A stretch of DNA of 64,000 nucleotides, taken from Flagellimonas okinawensis (GTDB lineage: Bacteria; Bacteroidota; Bacteroidia; Flavobacteriales; Flavobacteriaceae). Under the pieces are notes generated by a model. That model worked only from the letters and a program-made list of their open reading frames with translations, did no database searches and had not been told where the DNA came from. The stretch is from NCBI RefSeq assembly GCF_029194005.1, contig NZ_JARFVA010000003.1:186001-250000 (forward strand). The letters are read 5' to 3'. A program made the translations under genes and the position numbers. The number at the start of each line of letters is the position of its first letter. Position 1 is the first letter of the stretch. Of the stretch, positions 9,588 to 18,081 are shown piece after piece.

Positions 9588-10157
9588 CTATTCTTCTTCT
9601 TTGGCAGCTTCTTCTGCGGCAGGAGCCTCTTCTGCTGGAGCTTCAGCAGCAGTTTCTTCAGCAGCAGCCTCTGTAGCTTCTTCAGTAGCTTCCTCAGCTA
9701 CTTCCTCTTCTGGAAGGGCCGCAGCAGCTCTTTTCTCGTTCACTTCTTTCTCAGCTTCCAACGCTTTTGCCTTGGCCTCTGCTTCAGCTTTGCTCAAACC
9801 ATCTTTCTTAGCTTGAACTTTTTGCTCTTTCTCCTCCAACCAAGCATTGAATTTTTCTTCAGCTTGCTCTTCCGTCATTGCTCCTTTACGAACACCTACC
9901 GCTAGGTGGTGCTTCATCAAAACTCCCTTATAAGAAAGAATGGCTCTTGCGGTATCTGTTGGCTGCGCACCGTTCTGCAACCATTTTACTGAACCGTCAA
10001 TATCCAAATCGATTGTAGCTGGATTGGTATTTGGGTTGTAAGTACCCAATTTTTCCAAGAATTTACCATCTCTTTTCGCTCTTACATCTGCAGCAACTAC
10101 CCAATAGAATGGTTTACCTTTTTTACCGTGTCTCTGAAGTCTAATTTTAACTGGCAT
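9588..10157 (-). CDS. rpsP: 30S ribosomal protein S16 with long Ala/Glu-rich tail
   Basis: The N-terminal 80-90 residues are a standard S16 ([21 protein letters not shown], then [17 protein letters not shown]). The protein continues to 189 residues, about twice the usual bacterial length, through a Lys/Glu-rich linker and a C-terminal run of Ala, Glu and Pro. Such acidic tails occur on S16 in many Bacteroidota. The tail is low-complexity and probably disordered. The gene heads the rpsP-rimM operon, and a well-formed promoter lies upstream at 10229-10259. Confidence 0.96.
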   Translation of the reverse strand: MPVKIRLQRHGKKGKPFYWVVAADVRAKRDGKFLEKLGTYNPNTNPATIDLDIDGSVKWLQNGAQPTDTARAILSYKGVLMKHHLAVGVRKGAMTEEQAEEKFNAWLEEKEQKVQAKKDGLSKAEAEAKAKALEAEKEVNEKRAAAALPEEEVAEEATEEATEAAAEETAAEAPAEEAPAAEEAAKEEE

Positions 10158-10228
10158 ATCACATTAATTTGTAGGGTGCCCGACCCTGATTATTAATTCT
10201 TTTTAATCGCTTGTCACTTAAGCGGGTG

Positions 10229-10259
10229 CAAATATAGTTCAATTCTTTCAACCTACAAC
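10229..10259 (-). promoter_or_regulatory. Bacteroidota-type promoter of rpsP-rimM
   Basis: Read on the minus strand, TATATTTG (10236-10229) matches the -7 consensus TAnnTTTG exactly. GTTG (10259-10256) lies 19 bases upstream, where the -33 TTTG/TTG element is expected. Transcription would start near 10222, giving a leader of about 65 bases to rpsP. Confidence 0.6.
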
Positions 10260-10367
10260 TCTTTATACATGTTTTTATTAGTTGATAACTCATCACAACT
10301 CTTTTTTATCTGATCTATCTTCTTCCTTAATTTTATCTATTCTTTTTTTGACCGAGACAGATAGCCT

Positions 10368-13300
10368 ATGTATTTGATTTTTGATACGGAAACCACTGGT
10401 TTGCCCAAACGTTGGGATGCCCCGATTACCGATACCGACAACTGGCCAAGATGCGTTCAGATAGCTTGGCAGCTGCATGACGAACTTGGCAACTTGATTG
10501 AGCACCAAGACTTTTTGGTACAACCCGATGGCTTCAACGTACCCTACGAAGCTGAACAGATACATGGTATATCAACGGCGTTGGCCGAAGAACAAGGGGT
10601 GCCCTTGAGCGAGGTCTTGGAAGCATTCAACAAAGCATTGCAGCAAACCAAATTTGTTGTAGGCCAAAATGTGGGGTTCGACATTAATATTATGGGGTGT
10701 GAATTCCATCGCGAAGGCGTTGAAAGCCCATTGACGGAACTTCCTGTTCTCGATACCTGTACAGAGCATACGGCCGAACTCTGTAAAATCCCAGGTGGGC
10801 GTGGCGGTAAATTTAAATTACCAACGCTTACCGAACTGCACGAATTTTTGTTCGGGGAACCTTTTGCCGAAGCGCACAACGCAACAGCGGATGTTGAGGC
10901 CACCACGCGATGCTTTTTGGAGCTGGTCCGTAAAAAGCAGTACAGTTATCAAGAGCTGGATGTCCAGCCCGATTATTTTGAACGATTCTCCGAAGCCAAT
11001 CCAAAAGAGATAGAGCTCATTGGTTTAAAGCATCTAAACCTAAAGGCCGAATCAAAAAAAATTGCAGATGCCCTATGGGCAGAGGATACCGGTGGAGTTT
11101 CCGATGAAGAAATCCAGGAAAATGTTGAAACAATGGAGGATGAGACCTTTGTCCACCTACACAACCACTCCCAGTTTTCGGTGCTCCAGTCCACCATCAA
11201 TATCAAGGATCTTGTCAAGGCCACTGCCAACAATGGCATGCCTGCCGTAGCCCTTACCGACCACGCGAACATGATGGGGGCCTTCCACTTTGTCAAGGAA
11301 GTTATGGGGCACAATAAAGCTGTAAAAGCCAAAAACGAAGAATTAATTGCCAACGGCGAACAACCTACCGAAAAAGAAATTACCCCGATAGTTGGTTGTG
11401 AATTCTATGTTTGCGAAGATCATACCAACAAAAATGTTAAGGACTATGGCCATCAAATCGTATTGTTGGCCAAAAACAAGAAAGGATACCACAATCTAGC
11501 AAAGATGTCCTCGATTGCCTATACGGACGGGTTTTATTATGTACCCCGTATCGACAAAAAAATAGTAGAACAGTACAAGGAAGATGTAATTGCACTCACC
11601 GGTAACCTTTATGGAGAAGTGCCGAACAAAATATTGAATGTAGGGGAAAATCAGGCCGAGGAAGCGCTTTTATGGTGGAAAGAACAATTTGGTGATGATT
11701 TTTACATTGAGATCATGCGTCACGGTCAGGAGGATGAAGACCGTGTAAACCAGGTTCTGGTTCGAATGGCCAAAGACCATAATATAAAAATGGTCGCCAC
11801 CAACAATACCTATTACTGCGATAAAAAAGATGCGGAGGCACATGATATTTTACTCTGCGTAAAAGATGGAGAAAAGCAATCCACTCCAATCGGTAGAGGG
11901 CGTGGCTATCGTTATGGTTTACCAAACCAAGAGTACTACTTTAAATCTTCTGAAGAGATGAAGGCACTCTTCAAGGATTTGCCTGAAGCCATTTTGAACA
12001 TCAAAGAAGTTGTCGCCAAAATTGAACCCTACGACCTTGCAAGTGATATTTTACTTCCAAAATTCAGTATACCGGAAGAATTCAAAGACCCGGAAGACGA
12101 TGTAGACGGAGGCAACAGAGGAGAGAACGCCTATCTGAGACACATCACCTATAAAGGAGCAGAAAAAAGATACGGAGAACTCACAGATGAAATCAGGGAA
12201 CGTATTGATTTTGAGCTTGAGATCATCAAAAACTCCGGATACCCTGGATACTTTTTGATTGTAGAGGACTTTATCCGCGAAGCACGGAACATGGATGTAT
12301 CTGTAGGTCCTGGACGTGGTTCGGCGGCAGGTTCGGTGGTTGCTTACTGTTTGACGATTACCAATATCGACCCCATGAAGTACGATCTACTTTTTGAGCG
12401 GTTCTTAAATCCGGACAGGGTATCCATGCCCGATATCGATATTGATTTTGATGACGAGGGCCGTAGTCGTGTTATGGACTATGTAATCAACAAATATGGT
12501 GCAAACCAAGTAGCGCAGATCATTACTTATGGCACCATGGCAGCAAAGTCATCCATCCGGGACACGGCGCGTGTTCTTGACCTGCCCTTGGGGGACGCGG
12601 ACCGCATTGCCAAATTGATTCCCAACATGTCCAAACTCAATAAGATATTTGGGGTGGACGAAGCGGATCTAAAAAAGAAATTCCGTTCCGAAGAACTGGA
12701 AAAGGTGCACGAACTCCTAAACATTGCCGAGACGGATGACCTTGAAGGACAGACCTTAAAAATGGCACGCGTGCTAGAAGGCTCCGTAAGAAACACGGGA
12801 ATCCATGCCTGCGGAGTGATCATAACTCCGGACGACATCACCAACTTTGTTCCTGTTTCGGTGGCCAAAGACTCGGATTTGTACGTTACCCAGTTCGACA
12901 ACTCCGTAGTGGAGAGTGCCGGGCTGTTAAAAATGGATTTCTTGGGGTTGAAAACCTTGACCCTGATCAAGGACACGGTGAAGATTGTGAAGGCCAGGAC
13001 AGGAATAGACCTGGTGCCTGACGATTTCCCATTGGACGATGAAAAAACATACGAGCTTTTCCAAAGAGGAGACACGGTAGGGATATTCCAATATGAATCT
13101 CCGGGGATGCAGAAACACATGAAAAACCTGAAACCAACGGTTTTTGATGACCTTATTGCCATGAACGCCCTTTACAGGCCTGGACCCATGGAATACATCC
13201 CAAGTTTTATTGCCCGTAAGCATGGAGACGAAGAGATTACGTATGACCTCCCGGATATGGAGGAATATCTTCAGGAAACCTATGGGATCACGGTATACCA

Positions 13301-14753
13301 GGAGCAGGTGATGTTGCTCTCCCAAAAATTGGCCGGCTTCTCCAAAGGTGATGCGGATGTTCTCCGTAAAGCCATGGGTAAAAAGATTTTTGCCCTACTG
13401 GAAAAATTGAAACCTCAATTTTTGGATGGTGGGGAAAAGAATGGTCATCCACGTGAGGTCCTGGAAAAAATTTGGAAGGACTGGGAAGCATTTGCTTCTT
13501 ATGCGTTCAACAAAAGTCACTCTACTTGCTACGCTTATATTGCTTATCAGACCGCATACCTTAAGGCCCACTACCCTGCCGAATACATGGCGGCGGTACT
13601 GTCCAACAACATGAACGACATTAAGCAGGTCACCTTTTTTATGGAGGAATGTAAACGTATGGGACTCGAAGTATTGGGGCCGGACGTTAATGAATCCTAT
13701 TACAAATTTGCGGTAAACAAGGATAATGCCGTACGGTTTGGCATGGGTGCCATTAAAGGCGTTGGACGTTCCGCAGTGGAGACCATTGTGGAAAACAGAA
13801 AAGAAGGCGGGCCCTACAGGTCTATTTTCGACATGGCCAAACGCGTGGATTTAAGGGCAGCCAATAAAAAGGCATTTGAAAACTTGGCTCTTGCCGGTGG
13901 ATTCGATTCCTTTGGTGATACCCACAGAGCCCAATATTTTCATGATGATGGTGATGGCATATCCTTTTTGGAAAAAGCGGTTAAATATGGGGCCAAGTTC
14001 CAAGAGAACCAAAATTCATCCCAAGTAAGCCTTTTTGGAGAGGCGAGCGATGTGCAGATACCTGAACCCATAGTACCTCCTTGTGAGGAATGGGGTACCA
14101 TGGAAAAGCTCCGCCGCGAAAAGGAAGTGGTCGGAATCTATATTTCCGGACACCCACTGGATGATTTCAAGAAAGAGATCAAAGCCTTCTGTAAAAATAC
14201 GGTGAGCGATTTCGCCCGTTTGGAAGAGCACGTGAACAGAGAGCTCACGGTTGCAGGGGTTATTACCGATGTACAGCACCGAGTTTCCAAAAACGGTAAA
14301 GGTTGGGGACTCTTCACTCTGGAGGATTATAATGAGTCTTACGAATTGCGGATTTTTGGTGAAGAGTACCTGAAGTTCCGTCATTTTTTAATGATCAATT
14401 CCTTTGTACATGTAAGGGCCTTTGTTCGCGAGGGCTGGGTGAACAGGGACACGGGCAAGAAAGGAGACCCAAGGCTTCAGTTCAACGATTTTAAGCAGCT
14501 TCAGGACGTTATGGATGCGTTTGCCAAAAAACTCACCATCAAACTGAATATTGATCGATTACAAGAGCAAAGGATCCAAACCTTGAAGGACACTCTTCGA
14601 ATGCACAAAGGAGACCACCCTCTTAGCTTTATTATTTATGAAATGCAAGAGGAAATAAAACTGAAACTATCGAGCAGAAAACAGAAAGTAAAGATTAACA
14701 GCGAATTACTTTCCGAACTTGAAGCAAATGAAATCCATTACAAGCTAAATTAG
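10368..14753 (+). CDS. dnaE: replicative DNA polymerase III alpha subunit with fused N-terminal 3'-5' exonuclease
   Basis: The 1461-residue protein opens with a DnaQ-like DEDDh exonuclease: Asp6 and Glu8 in FDTETTG, VGQNVGFDIN, and HNATADVEATTRCF carrying the last His and Asp. A PHP domain follows from about residue 260 (FVHLHNHSQFSVL, ALTDHANMMGA). Then comes the polymerase core with the catalytic MPDIDIDFDDEGR motif, a helix-hairpin region (MGAIKGVGRSAVETI) and an OB fold (LTVAGVITDVQHRVSKNGKGW). The exonuclease is the proofreading activity that in proteobacteria is the separate epsilon subunit. Such fused enzymes are known in Bacteroidota. It is the main replicase, distinct from the two shorter paralogues at the window ends. 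Confidence 0.96.
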   Translation: MYLIFDTETTGLPKRWDAPITDTDNWPRCVQIAWQLHDELGNLIEHQDFLVQPDGFNVPYEAEQIHGISTALAEEQGVPLSEVLEAFNKALQQTKFVVGQNVGFDINIMGCEFHREGVESPLTELPVLDTCTEHTAELCKIPGGRGGKFKLPTLTELHEFLFGEPFAEAHNATADVEATTRCFLELVRKKQYSYQELDVQPDYFERFSEANPKEIELIGLKHLNLKAESKKIADALWAEDTGGVSDEEIQENVETMEDETFVHLHNHSQFSVLQSTINIKDLVKATANNGMPAVALTDHANMMGAFHFVKEVMGHNKAVKAKNEELIANGEQPTEKEITPIVGCEFYVCEDHTNKNVKDYGHQIVLLAKNKKGYHNLAKMSSIAYTDGFYYVPRIDKKIVEQYKEDVIALTGNLYGEVPNKILNVGENQAEEALLWWKEQFGDDFYIEIMRHGQEDEDRVNQVLVRMAKDHNIKMVATNNTYYCDKKDAEAHDILLCVKDGEKQSTPIGRGRGYRYGLPNQEYYFKSSEEMKALFKDLPEAILNIKEVVAKIEPYDLASDILLPKFSIPEEFKDPEDDVDGGNRGENAYLRHITYKGAEKRYGELTDEIRERIDFELEIIKNSGYPGYFLIVEDFIREARNMDVSVGPGRGSAAGSVVAYCLTITNIDPMKYDLLFERFLNPDRVSMPDIDIDFDDEGRSRVMDYVINKYGANQVAQIITYGTMAAKSSIRDTARVLDLPLGDADRIAKLIPNMSKLNKIFGVDEADLKKKFRSEELEKVHELLNIAETDDLEGQTLKMARVLEGSVRNTGIHACGVIITPDDITNFVPVSVAKDSDLYVTQFDNSVVESAGLLKMDFLGLKTLTLIKDTVKIVKARTGIDLVPDDFPLDDEKTYELFQRGDTVGIFQYESPGMQKHMKNLKPTVFDDLIAMNALYRPGPMEYIPSFIARKHGDEEITYDLPDMEEYLQETYGITVYQEQVMLLSQKLAGFSKGDADVLRKAMGKKIFALLEKLKPQFLDGGEKNGHPREVLEKIWKDWEAFASYAFNKSHSTCYAYIAYQTAYLKAHYPAEYMAAVLSNNMNDIKQVTFFMEECKRMGLEVLGPDVNESYYKFAVNKDNAVRFGMGAIKGVGRSAVETIVENRKEGGPYRSIFDMAKRVDLRAANKKAFENLALAGGFDSFGDTHRAQYFHDDGDGISFLEKAVKYGAKFQENQNSSQVSLFGEASDVQIPEPIVPPCEEWGTMEKLRREKEVVGIYISGHPLDDFKKEIKAFCKNTVSDFARLEEHVNRELTVAGVITDVQHRVSKNGKGWGLFTLEDYNESYELRIFGEEYLKFRHFLMINSFVHVRAFVREGWVNRDTGKKGDPRLQFNDFKQLQDVMDAFAKKLTIKLNIDRLQEQRIQTLKDTLRMHKGDHPLSFIIYEMQEEIKLKLSSRKQKVKINSELLSELEANEIHYKLN

Positions 14754-14826
14754 ACCATAATTATTACCAATGGTGCAATAATTAAAACGAATATCCTCAA
14801 TGTAAGTAACATGGATAATATTTGAC

Positions 14827-14834
14827 TAACTTTG
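14827..14834 (+). promoter_or_regulatory. -7 promoter element of trxA
   Basis: TAACTTTG fits the Bacteroidota -7 consensus TAnnTTTG and lies 22 bases before the trxA start codon. No clear TTTG -33 element is visible at the right distance, so this is only a moderate call. Confidence 0.45.
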
Positions 14835-14855
14835 CATAACAATAAATTAAATAAG

Positions 14856-15173
14856 ATGGCACTAGAAATAACAGATGCAACTTTTGACGAAGTAGTTTTA
14901 AAAAGTGACAAGCCTGTCCTAGTTGACTTTTGGGCAGCATGGTGCGGGCCATGTAGAATGGTAGGCCCTATCATTGAAGAAGTTGGACAAGAATATGACG
15001 GCAAAGCTGTTGTAGGTAAGGTTGACGTAGATGCAAACCAACAGTTTGCCGCTAAATATGGTGTACGTAACATCCCTACCGTATTGGTCTTTAAAGATGG
15101 TGAGGTAGTTAATCGCCAAGTGGGCGTATCTCCCAAAAAAGTTTACACAGATGCAATCGATGCTGCACTGTAA
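14856..15173 (+). CDS. trxA: thioredoxin
   Basis: The 105-residue protein has the active site WAAWCGPCRMVGPI and the cis-proline region GVRNIPTVLVFKDGE. The ATG at 14856 (MALEITDATF) is chosen over one 8 codons upstream because it gives the standard thioredoxin length and falls downstream of the -7 element. It is the cytoplasmic dithiol reductant for ribonucleotide reductase and other targets. A strong terminator follows directly. Confidence 0.96.
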   Translation: MALEITDATFDEVVLKSDKPVLVDFWAAWCGPCRMVGPIIEEVGQEYDGKAVVGKVDVDANQQFAAKYGVRNIPTVLVFKDGEVVNRQVGVSPKKVYTDAIDAAL

Positions 15174-15196
15174 AGACACAGCAAATAATGTATTTT

Positions 15197-15230
15197 AAAA
15201 AAGGTTTGGCAGTTGCCAAACCTTTTTTAT
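15197..15230 (+). terminator. rho-independent terminator after trxA
   Basis: GGTTTGGC and GCCAAACC form a perfect 8-bp stem around the loop AGTT. The stem is extended by six A-T pairs, and a T-run follows. With A-runs before and T-runs after, it could act on both strands. Confidence 0.88.
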
Positions 15231-15255
15231 TTTATCTTGTCTGCACAATTATGTT

Positions 15256-16185
15256 ATGGAGGTACGATCGGAACTTAGCAAAGCAAAGCTTTTTCAAAAT
15301 CTGGAACTTTTGGCCAACCAAATTGTGGAAGGTTTTATAAGTGGCATCCATAAAAGTCCGTTCCATGGTTTTTCAGCTGAGTTTGCAGAGCATAAAATCT
15401 ATAACCCGGGCCAAAGCACCAAACATATCGATTGGAAGCTGTATGCCCGAACAGATAGGTTGTACACCAAGCGCTTCGAGGACGAGACCAACCTGCGTTG
15501 CCATATGATTCTAGACAACTCTGCGTCCATGTATTATCCCGATGTCAAAGAGTATTCCTTAGCAAGCCTGAACAAAATCGGGTTCGGTGTGCTTTCCATT
15601 GCTGCATTGATGCAAGTCTTGAAAAAACAAAGGGATGCGGTGGGACTAAGCATTTACTCTGACACCTATGATTTTTATGCCTCGGAAAAGAACAGCGAGC
15701 GCCATTTTCAGATGCTTTACGCCAAATTGAACGAAGTGGCCTTGAACAGGAACAATACCAAAGAGACAAAAACGTATACCTTTCTTCATCAAATAGCTGA
15801 AAAAATTCACAGAAGGAGCCTTATTTTTCTATTCACGGATATGTTTCAAACCGAAACTGAGGAAGAAAAATTGTTTGAGGCACTTAGACACTTGAAATAC
15901 AATAAGCACTCCGTGGTCCTATTCCATCTCTTGGATCAAGAACACGAACTGAATTTTGATTTTGACGATACCCCAAAGCGTTTCGTGGATGTGGAAACAG
16001 GTGAGCATATCGATTTGTATGCAAGTTCTATCAAAAAAGCGTACTCGGAAAAGGTGGCGCAGTATCAAAAACTTTTAAAGCTAAAATGTGCCCAGTACCA
16101 AATAAAGTATGTTGGGGTCGATATTCGCTCCGATTTCTCTCAAGTACTGAATTCCTTTATGATCGAGCGACAAAAATTTGCTTGA
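15256..16185 (+). CDS. DUF58 domain protein
   Basis: This 309-residue soluble protein has the DUF58 signature: FSAEFAEHKIYNPGQSTKHIDWKLYARTD-like order (seen as HKIYNPGQS and IDWKLYART), then KRFEDETN. A von Willebrand A-like portion follows (MILDNSASMYYP, DAVGLSIYS, LIFLFTDMF). The DNSASM segment resembles a degenerate MIDAS metal site. Such proteins often accompany MoxR ATPases and BatA/BatB proteins, but none adjoins here. Its biological role is uncertain. The start ATG at 15256 follows the trxA terminator. Confidence 0.9.
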   Translation: MEVRSELSKAKLFQNLELLANQIVEGFISGIHKSPFHGFSAEFAEHKIYNPGQSTKHIDWKLYARTDRLYTKRFEDETNLRCHMILDNSASMYYPDVKEYSLASLNKIGFGVLSIAALMQVLKKQRDAVGLSIYSDTYDFYASEKNSERHFQMLYAKLNEVALNRNNTKETKTYTFLHQIAEKIHRRSLIFLFTDMFQTETEEEKLFEALRHLKYNKHSVVLFHLLDQEHELNFDFDDTPKRFVDVETGEHIDLYASSIKKAYSEKVAQYQKLLKLKCAQYQIKYVGVDIRSDFSQVLNSFMIERQKFA

Positions 16186-16205
16186 ACATTTTTTTAAAAA
16201 AATGT

Positions 16206-16237
16206 TTTGCCATATCCGAAATGAGAATGTATATTTG
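16206..16237 (+). promoter_or_regulatory. promoter of tRNA-Asp
   Basis: TTTG (16206-16209) is followed after 20 bases by TATATTTG (16230-16237). This is an exact match to the Bacteroidota -33/-7 arrangement, and the tRNA begins 75 bases downstream. A small hairpin (CCGACTGTAGTCGG) lies in between. Confidence 0.65.
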
Positions 16238-16311
16238 CACTCGCTTTAAAAAAGCAAATGAACAAGATTTGAATCCGACTGTAGTCGGAGTCCTCTAAAG
16301 ATAAAATCATT

Positions 16312-16385
16312 GGTCTGGTAGTTCAGTTGGTTAGAATACCTGCCTGTCACGCAGGGGGTCGCGGGTTCGAGTCCCGTCCAGACCG
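16312..16385 (+). tRNA. tRNA-Asp(GUC)
   Basis: The 74-base cloverleaf is complete: acceptor GGTCTGG pairs with CCAGACC, with discriminator G at 16385. The anticodon stem CCTGC/GCAGG encloses GTC at 16346-16348, and the T arm reads GCGGGTTCGAGTCCCGT. CCA is not encoded. The integrase gene lies 253 bases downstream, so the 3' end of this tRNA is the likely ICE attachment site. Confidence 0.97.
16361..16385 (+). other. candidate attL/attB core in the tRNA-Asp 3' half
   Basis: Tyrosine recombinases of this type commonly target the T-arm and acceptor end of a tRNA gene. The integrase is adjacent and reads away from the tRNA, and every gene to the right looks mobile. The exact core cannot be fixed because no second copy of this sequence was found in the window. 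Confidence 0.4.
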
Positions 16386-16410
16386 CTTGGAATATTTCCA
16401 AATTTATGCA

Positions 16411-16445
16411 AAAGCCTGTAAATGAAATGTTTACAGGCTTTTTTC
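16411..16445 (+). terminator. rho-independent terminator after tRNA-Asp
   Basis: AAAGCCTGTAAA and TTTACAGGCTTT form a perfect 12-bp stem around TGAAATG, followed by further T residues. It would end the tRNA transcript. If the element inserted at the tRNA end, this terminator came with the element or was rebuilt there. Confidence 0.85.
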
Positions 16446-16637
16446 ATTTCCATTGGTGCCAAAAAATAGCAAAAAACACCATATAAAAGGTGCCTAATTC
16501 GGTGCCTCTCAAGGCTCTCGTTTCAGAGGCACCTCCATCGCTATAATTAGCTGTTTTGCAATTTATTGCAAGGATTTGTTAACATTTATTTAAGACCTCT
16601 TTTTGTACCTTCAAAGTGTTAATTCAATCCTATTCTT

Positions 16638-17873
16638 ATGTTTTCAACAATCAATGTCATCTTTTACCCAAAGAGAAAGGTAGTTAAGGAACCCAAAAAA
16701 TCAATCATTTATGCTCGAATCACCCTTGATGGAAAACGTGCTGAGTTCAGTACGGGCAAGCAAGTCGAGCTTTCCAGATGGGATGCAGACAACTGTAGGG
16801 TTCGTGGCAAAGGCCCAGAAATACTGGTACTCAACCGATTTTTCGATACTTTGAAGGCCAAATGTATCTCTATCTATGATGAGCTTGTTCGCAGTGGTGA
16901 ATATGTGGATGCCGATACCGTGAAGAACATCTTTTTGGGCAAGGGCCAGAAACAGTATATGATCTTGGAAATATTCCAAGATCATAATGATGAAATGGAA
17001 AGTTTGGTGGGCAAAGAATATTCTGAGGGAACACTTCAACGATATAAAACGGCCAAATCGCATATCTCCGATTACATAGTACACAAGTACCAAAAAAGGG
17101 ATTTTCCGCTTAAAAAGCTCGATTATGAGTTTATAACGGGCTTTGATTACTTTTTGAAGAGCAAAAAAAATTGCTCCCACAATACAGCTACCAAATATAT
17201 TGTCAATTTCAAGAAAATTGTTCGCATCGCCTATGCCAATCAATGGATCGATCGGGACCCGTTCTTCCACTGGTCGGCCAGTTGGAAACAAAAAGAGCGT
17301 GAGTTCCTGACCCATGAGGAACTGGAAGCGATGCTTAAGCAAGAATTTGAATTCGAAAGACTGGATACGGTACGGGATATGTTTTTATTCTGCTGTTATA
17401 CCGGACTTGCCTTTGCGGATATTGAAAAGCTGACCAAGCATGACTTGGTCAAGGATATCAAGGGAAACAAATGGATCAAGACCAAAAGGAAAAAGACCAA
17501 GGTTCTGAGCAGTATTCCACTGCTTAGCATTCCGGAAGCCATCATCGACAAATACAAAGAACATCCTAGGGTAATCGAAAAGAAGACACTGCTCCCGGTA
17601 TACACCAATCAGCGCACCAATTCCTATCTAAAGGAAATTGCCACTGCATGCAAGATCAAAAAGACGTTGACCACCCACTTGGCCAGACATACCTTTGCAA
17701 CGACCGTGACCCTATCCAATGGGGTGCCCATTGAGTCCGTGAGCAAAATGCTTGGGCATACTTCTTTGAAGACGACACAAATCTATGCCAAGGTATTGGA
17801 TAGTAAAATTTCGGATGATATGGAAAAATTGAAAAATGATCCTGCTTTATTGGAGTTTGCCAAGTCCATTTGA
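16638..17873 (+). CDS. int: ICE tyrosine recombinase (integrase)
   Basis: The 411-residue protein has a Bacteroidota-type N-terminal arm-binding domain (VIFYPKRKVVKEPKKSIIYARI), a SAM-like core-binding domain (about 110-220) and a C-terminal catalytic domain. Visible catalytic residues are HLARHTF (His-x-x-Arg), LGHTSLKTTQIYAKV (His and the Tyr nucleophile) and a Lys-rich strand near KRKKTKV. The position of the first catalytic Arg reads TGLAFADI, with Ala where many relatives have Arg; IntDOT also lacks this Arg. It catalyses integration and excision at tRNA-Asp. The N-terminus fits the family length without adjustment. Confidence 0.94.
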   Translation: MFSTINVIFYPKRKVVKEPKKSIIYARITLDGKRAEFSTGKQVELSRWDADNCRVRGKGPEILVLNRFFDTLKAKCISIYDELVRSGEYVDADTVKNIFLGKGQKQYMILEIFQDHNDEMESLVGKEYSEGTLQRYKTAKSHISDYIVHKYQKRDFPLKKLDYEFITGFDYFLKSKKNCSHNTATKYIVNFKKIVRIAYANQWIDRDPFFHWSASWKQKEREFLTHEELEAMLKQEFEFERLDTVRDMFLFCCYTGLAFADIEKLTKHDLVKDIKGNKWIKTKRKKTKVLSSIPLLSIPEAIIDKYKEHPRVIEKKTLLPVYTNQRTNSYLKEIATACKIKKTLTTHLARHTFATTVTLSNGVPIESVSKMLGHTSLKTTQIYAKVLDSKISDDMEKLKNDPALLEFAKSI

Positions 17874-18081
17874 TACAATTGTAGGGTTGTCTATTATATT
17901 AATTAACCGAATTTATTCCTCCATTTCGAGTTCTTTAATTTTATTGCGGTTGGCGACTAGTGAGCAATGATTTGTGCCGGTACTATTTTCCAGCAACCCA
18001 AACACTAAGGACTAAATTATTTGCTGTCTTTAAAATAGGTAATTTAGTTCAGGGTAAGCGAAATAATGAACTTTAGTCAGT

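Noticed and set aside
9568..9816. Plus-strand Ala/Ser-rich frame
   Set aside because: It is the complement of the repetitive Ala/Glu tail of S16; low-complexity codons keep the other strand open.
12527..13162. Minus-strand 211-codon open frame inside dnaE
   Set aside because: It is antisense to the conserved polymerase core, and its translation is Ser/Phe-rich without a domain. It is a shadow of the real gene.
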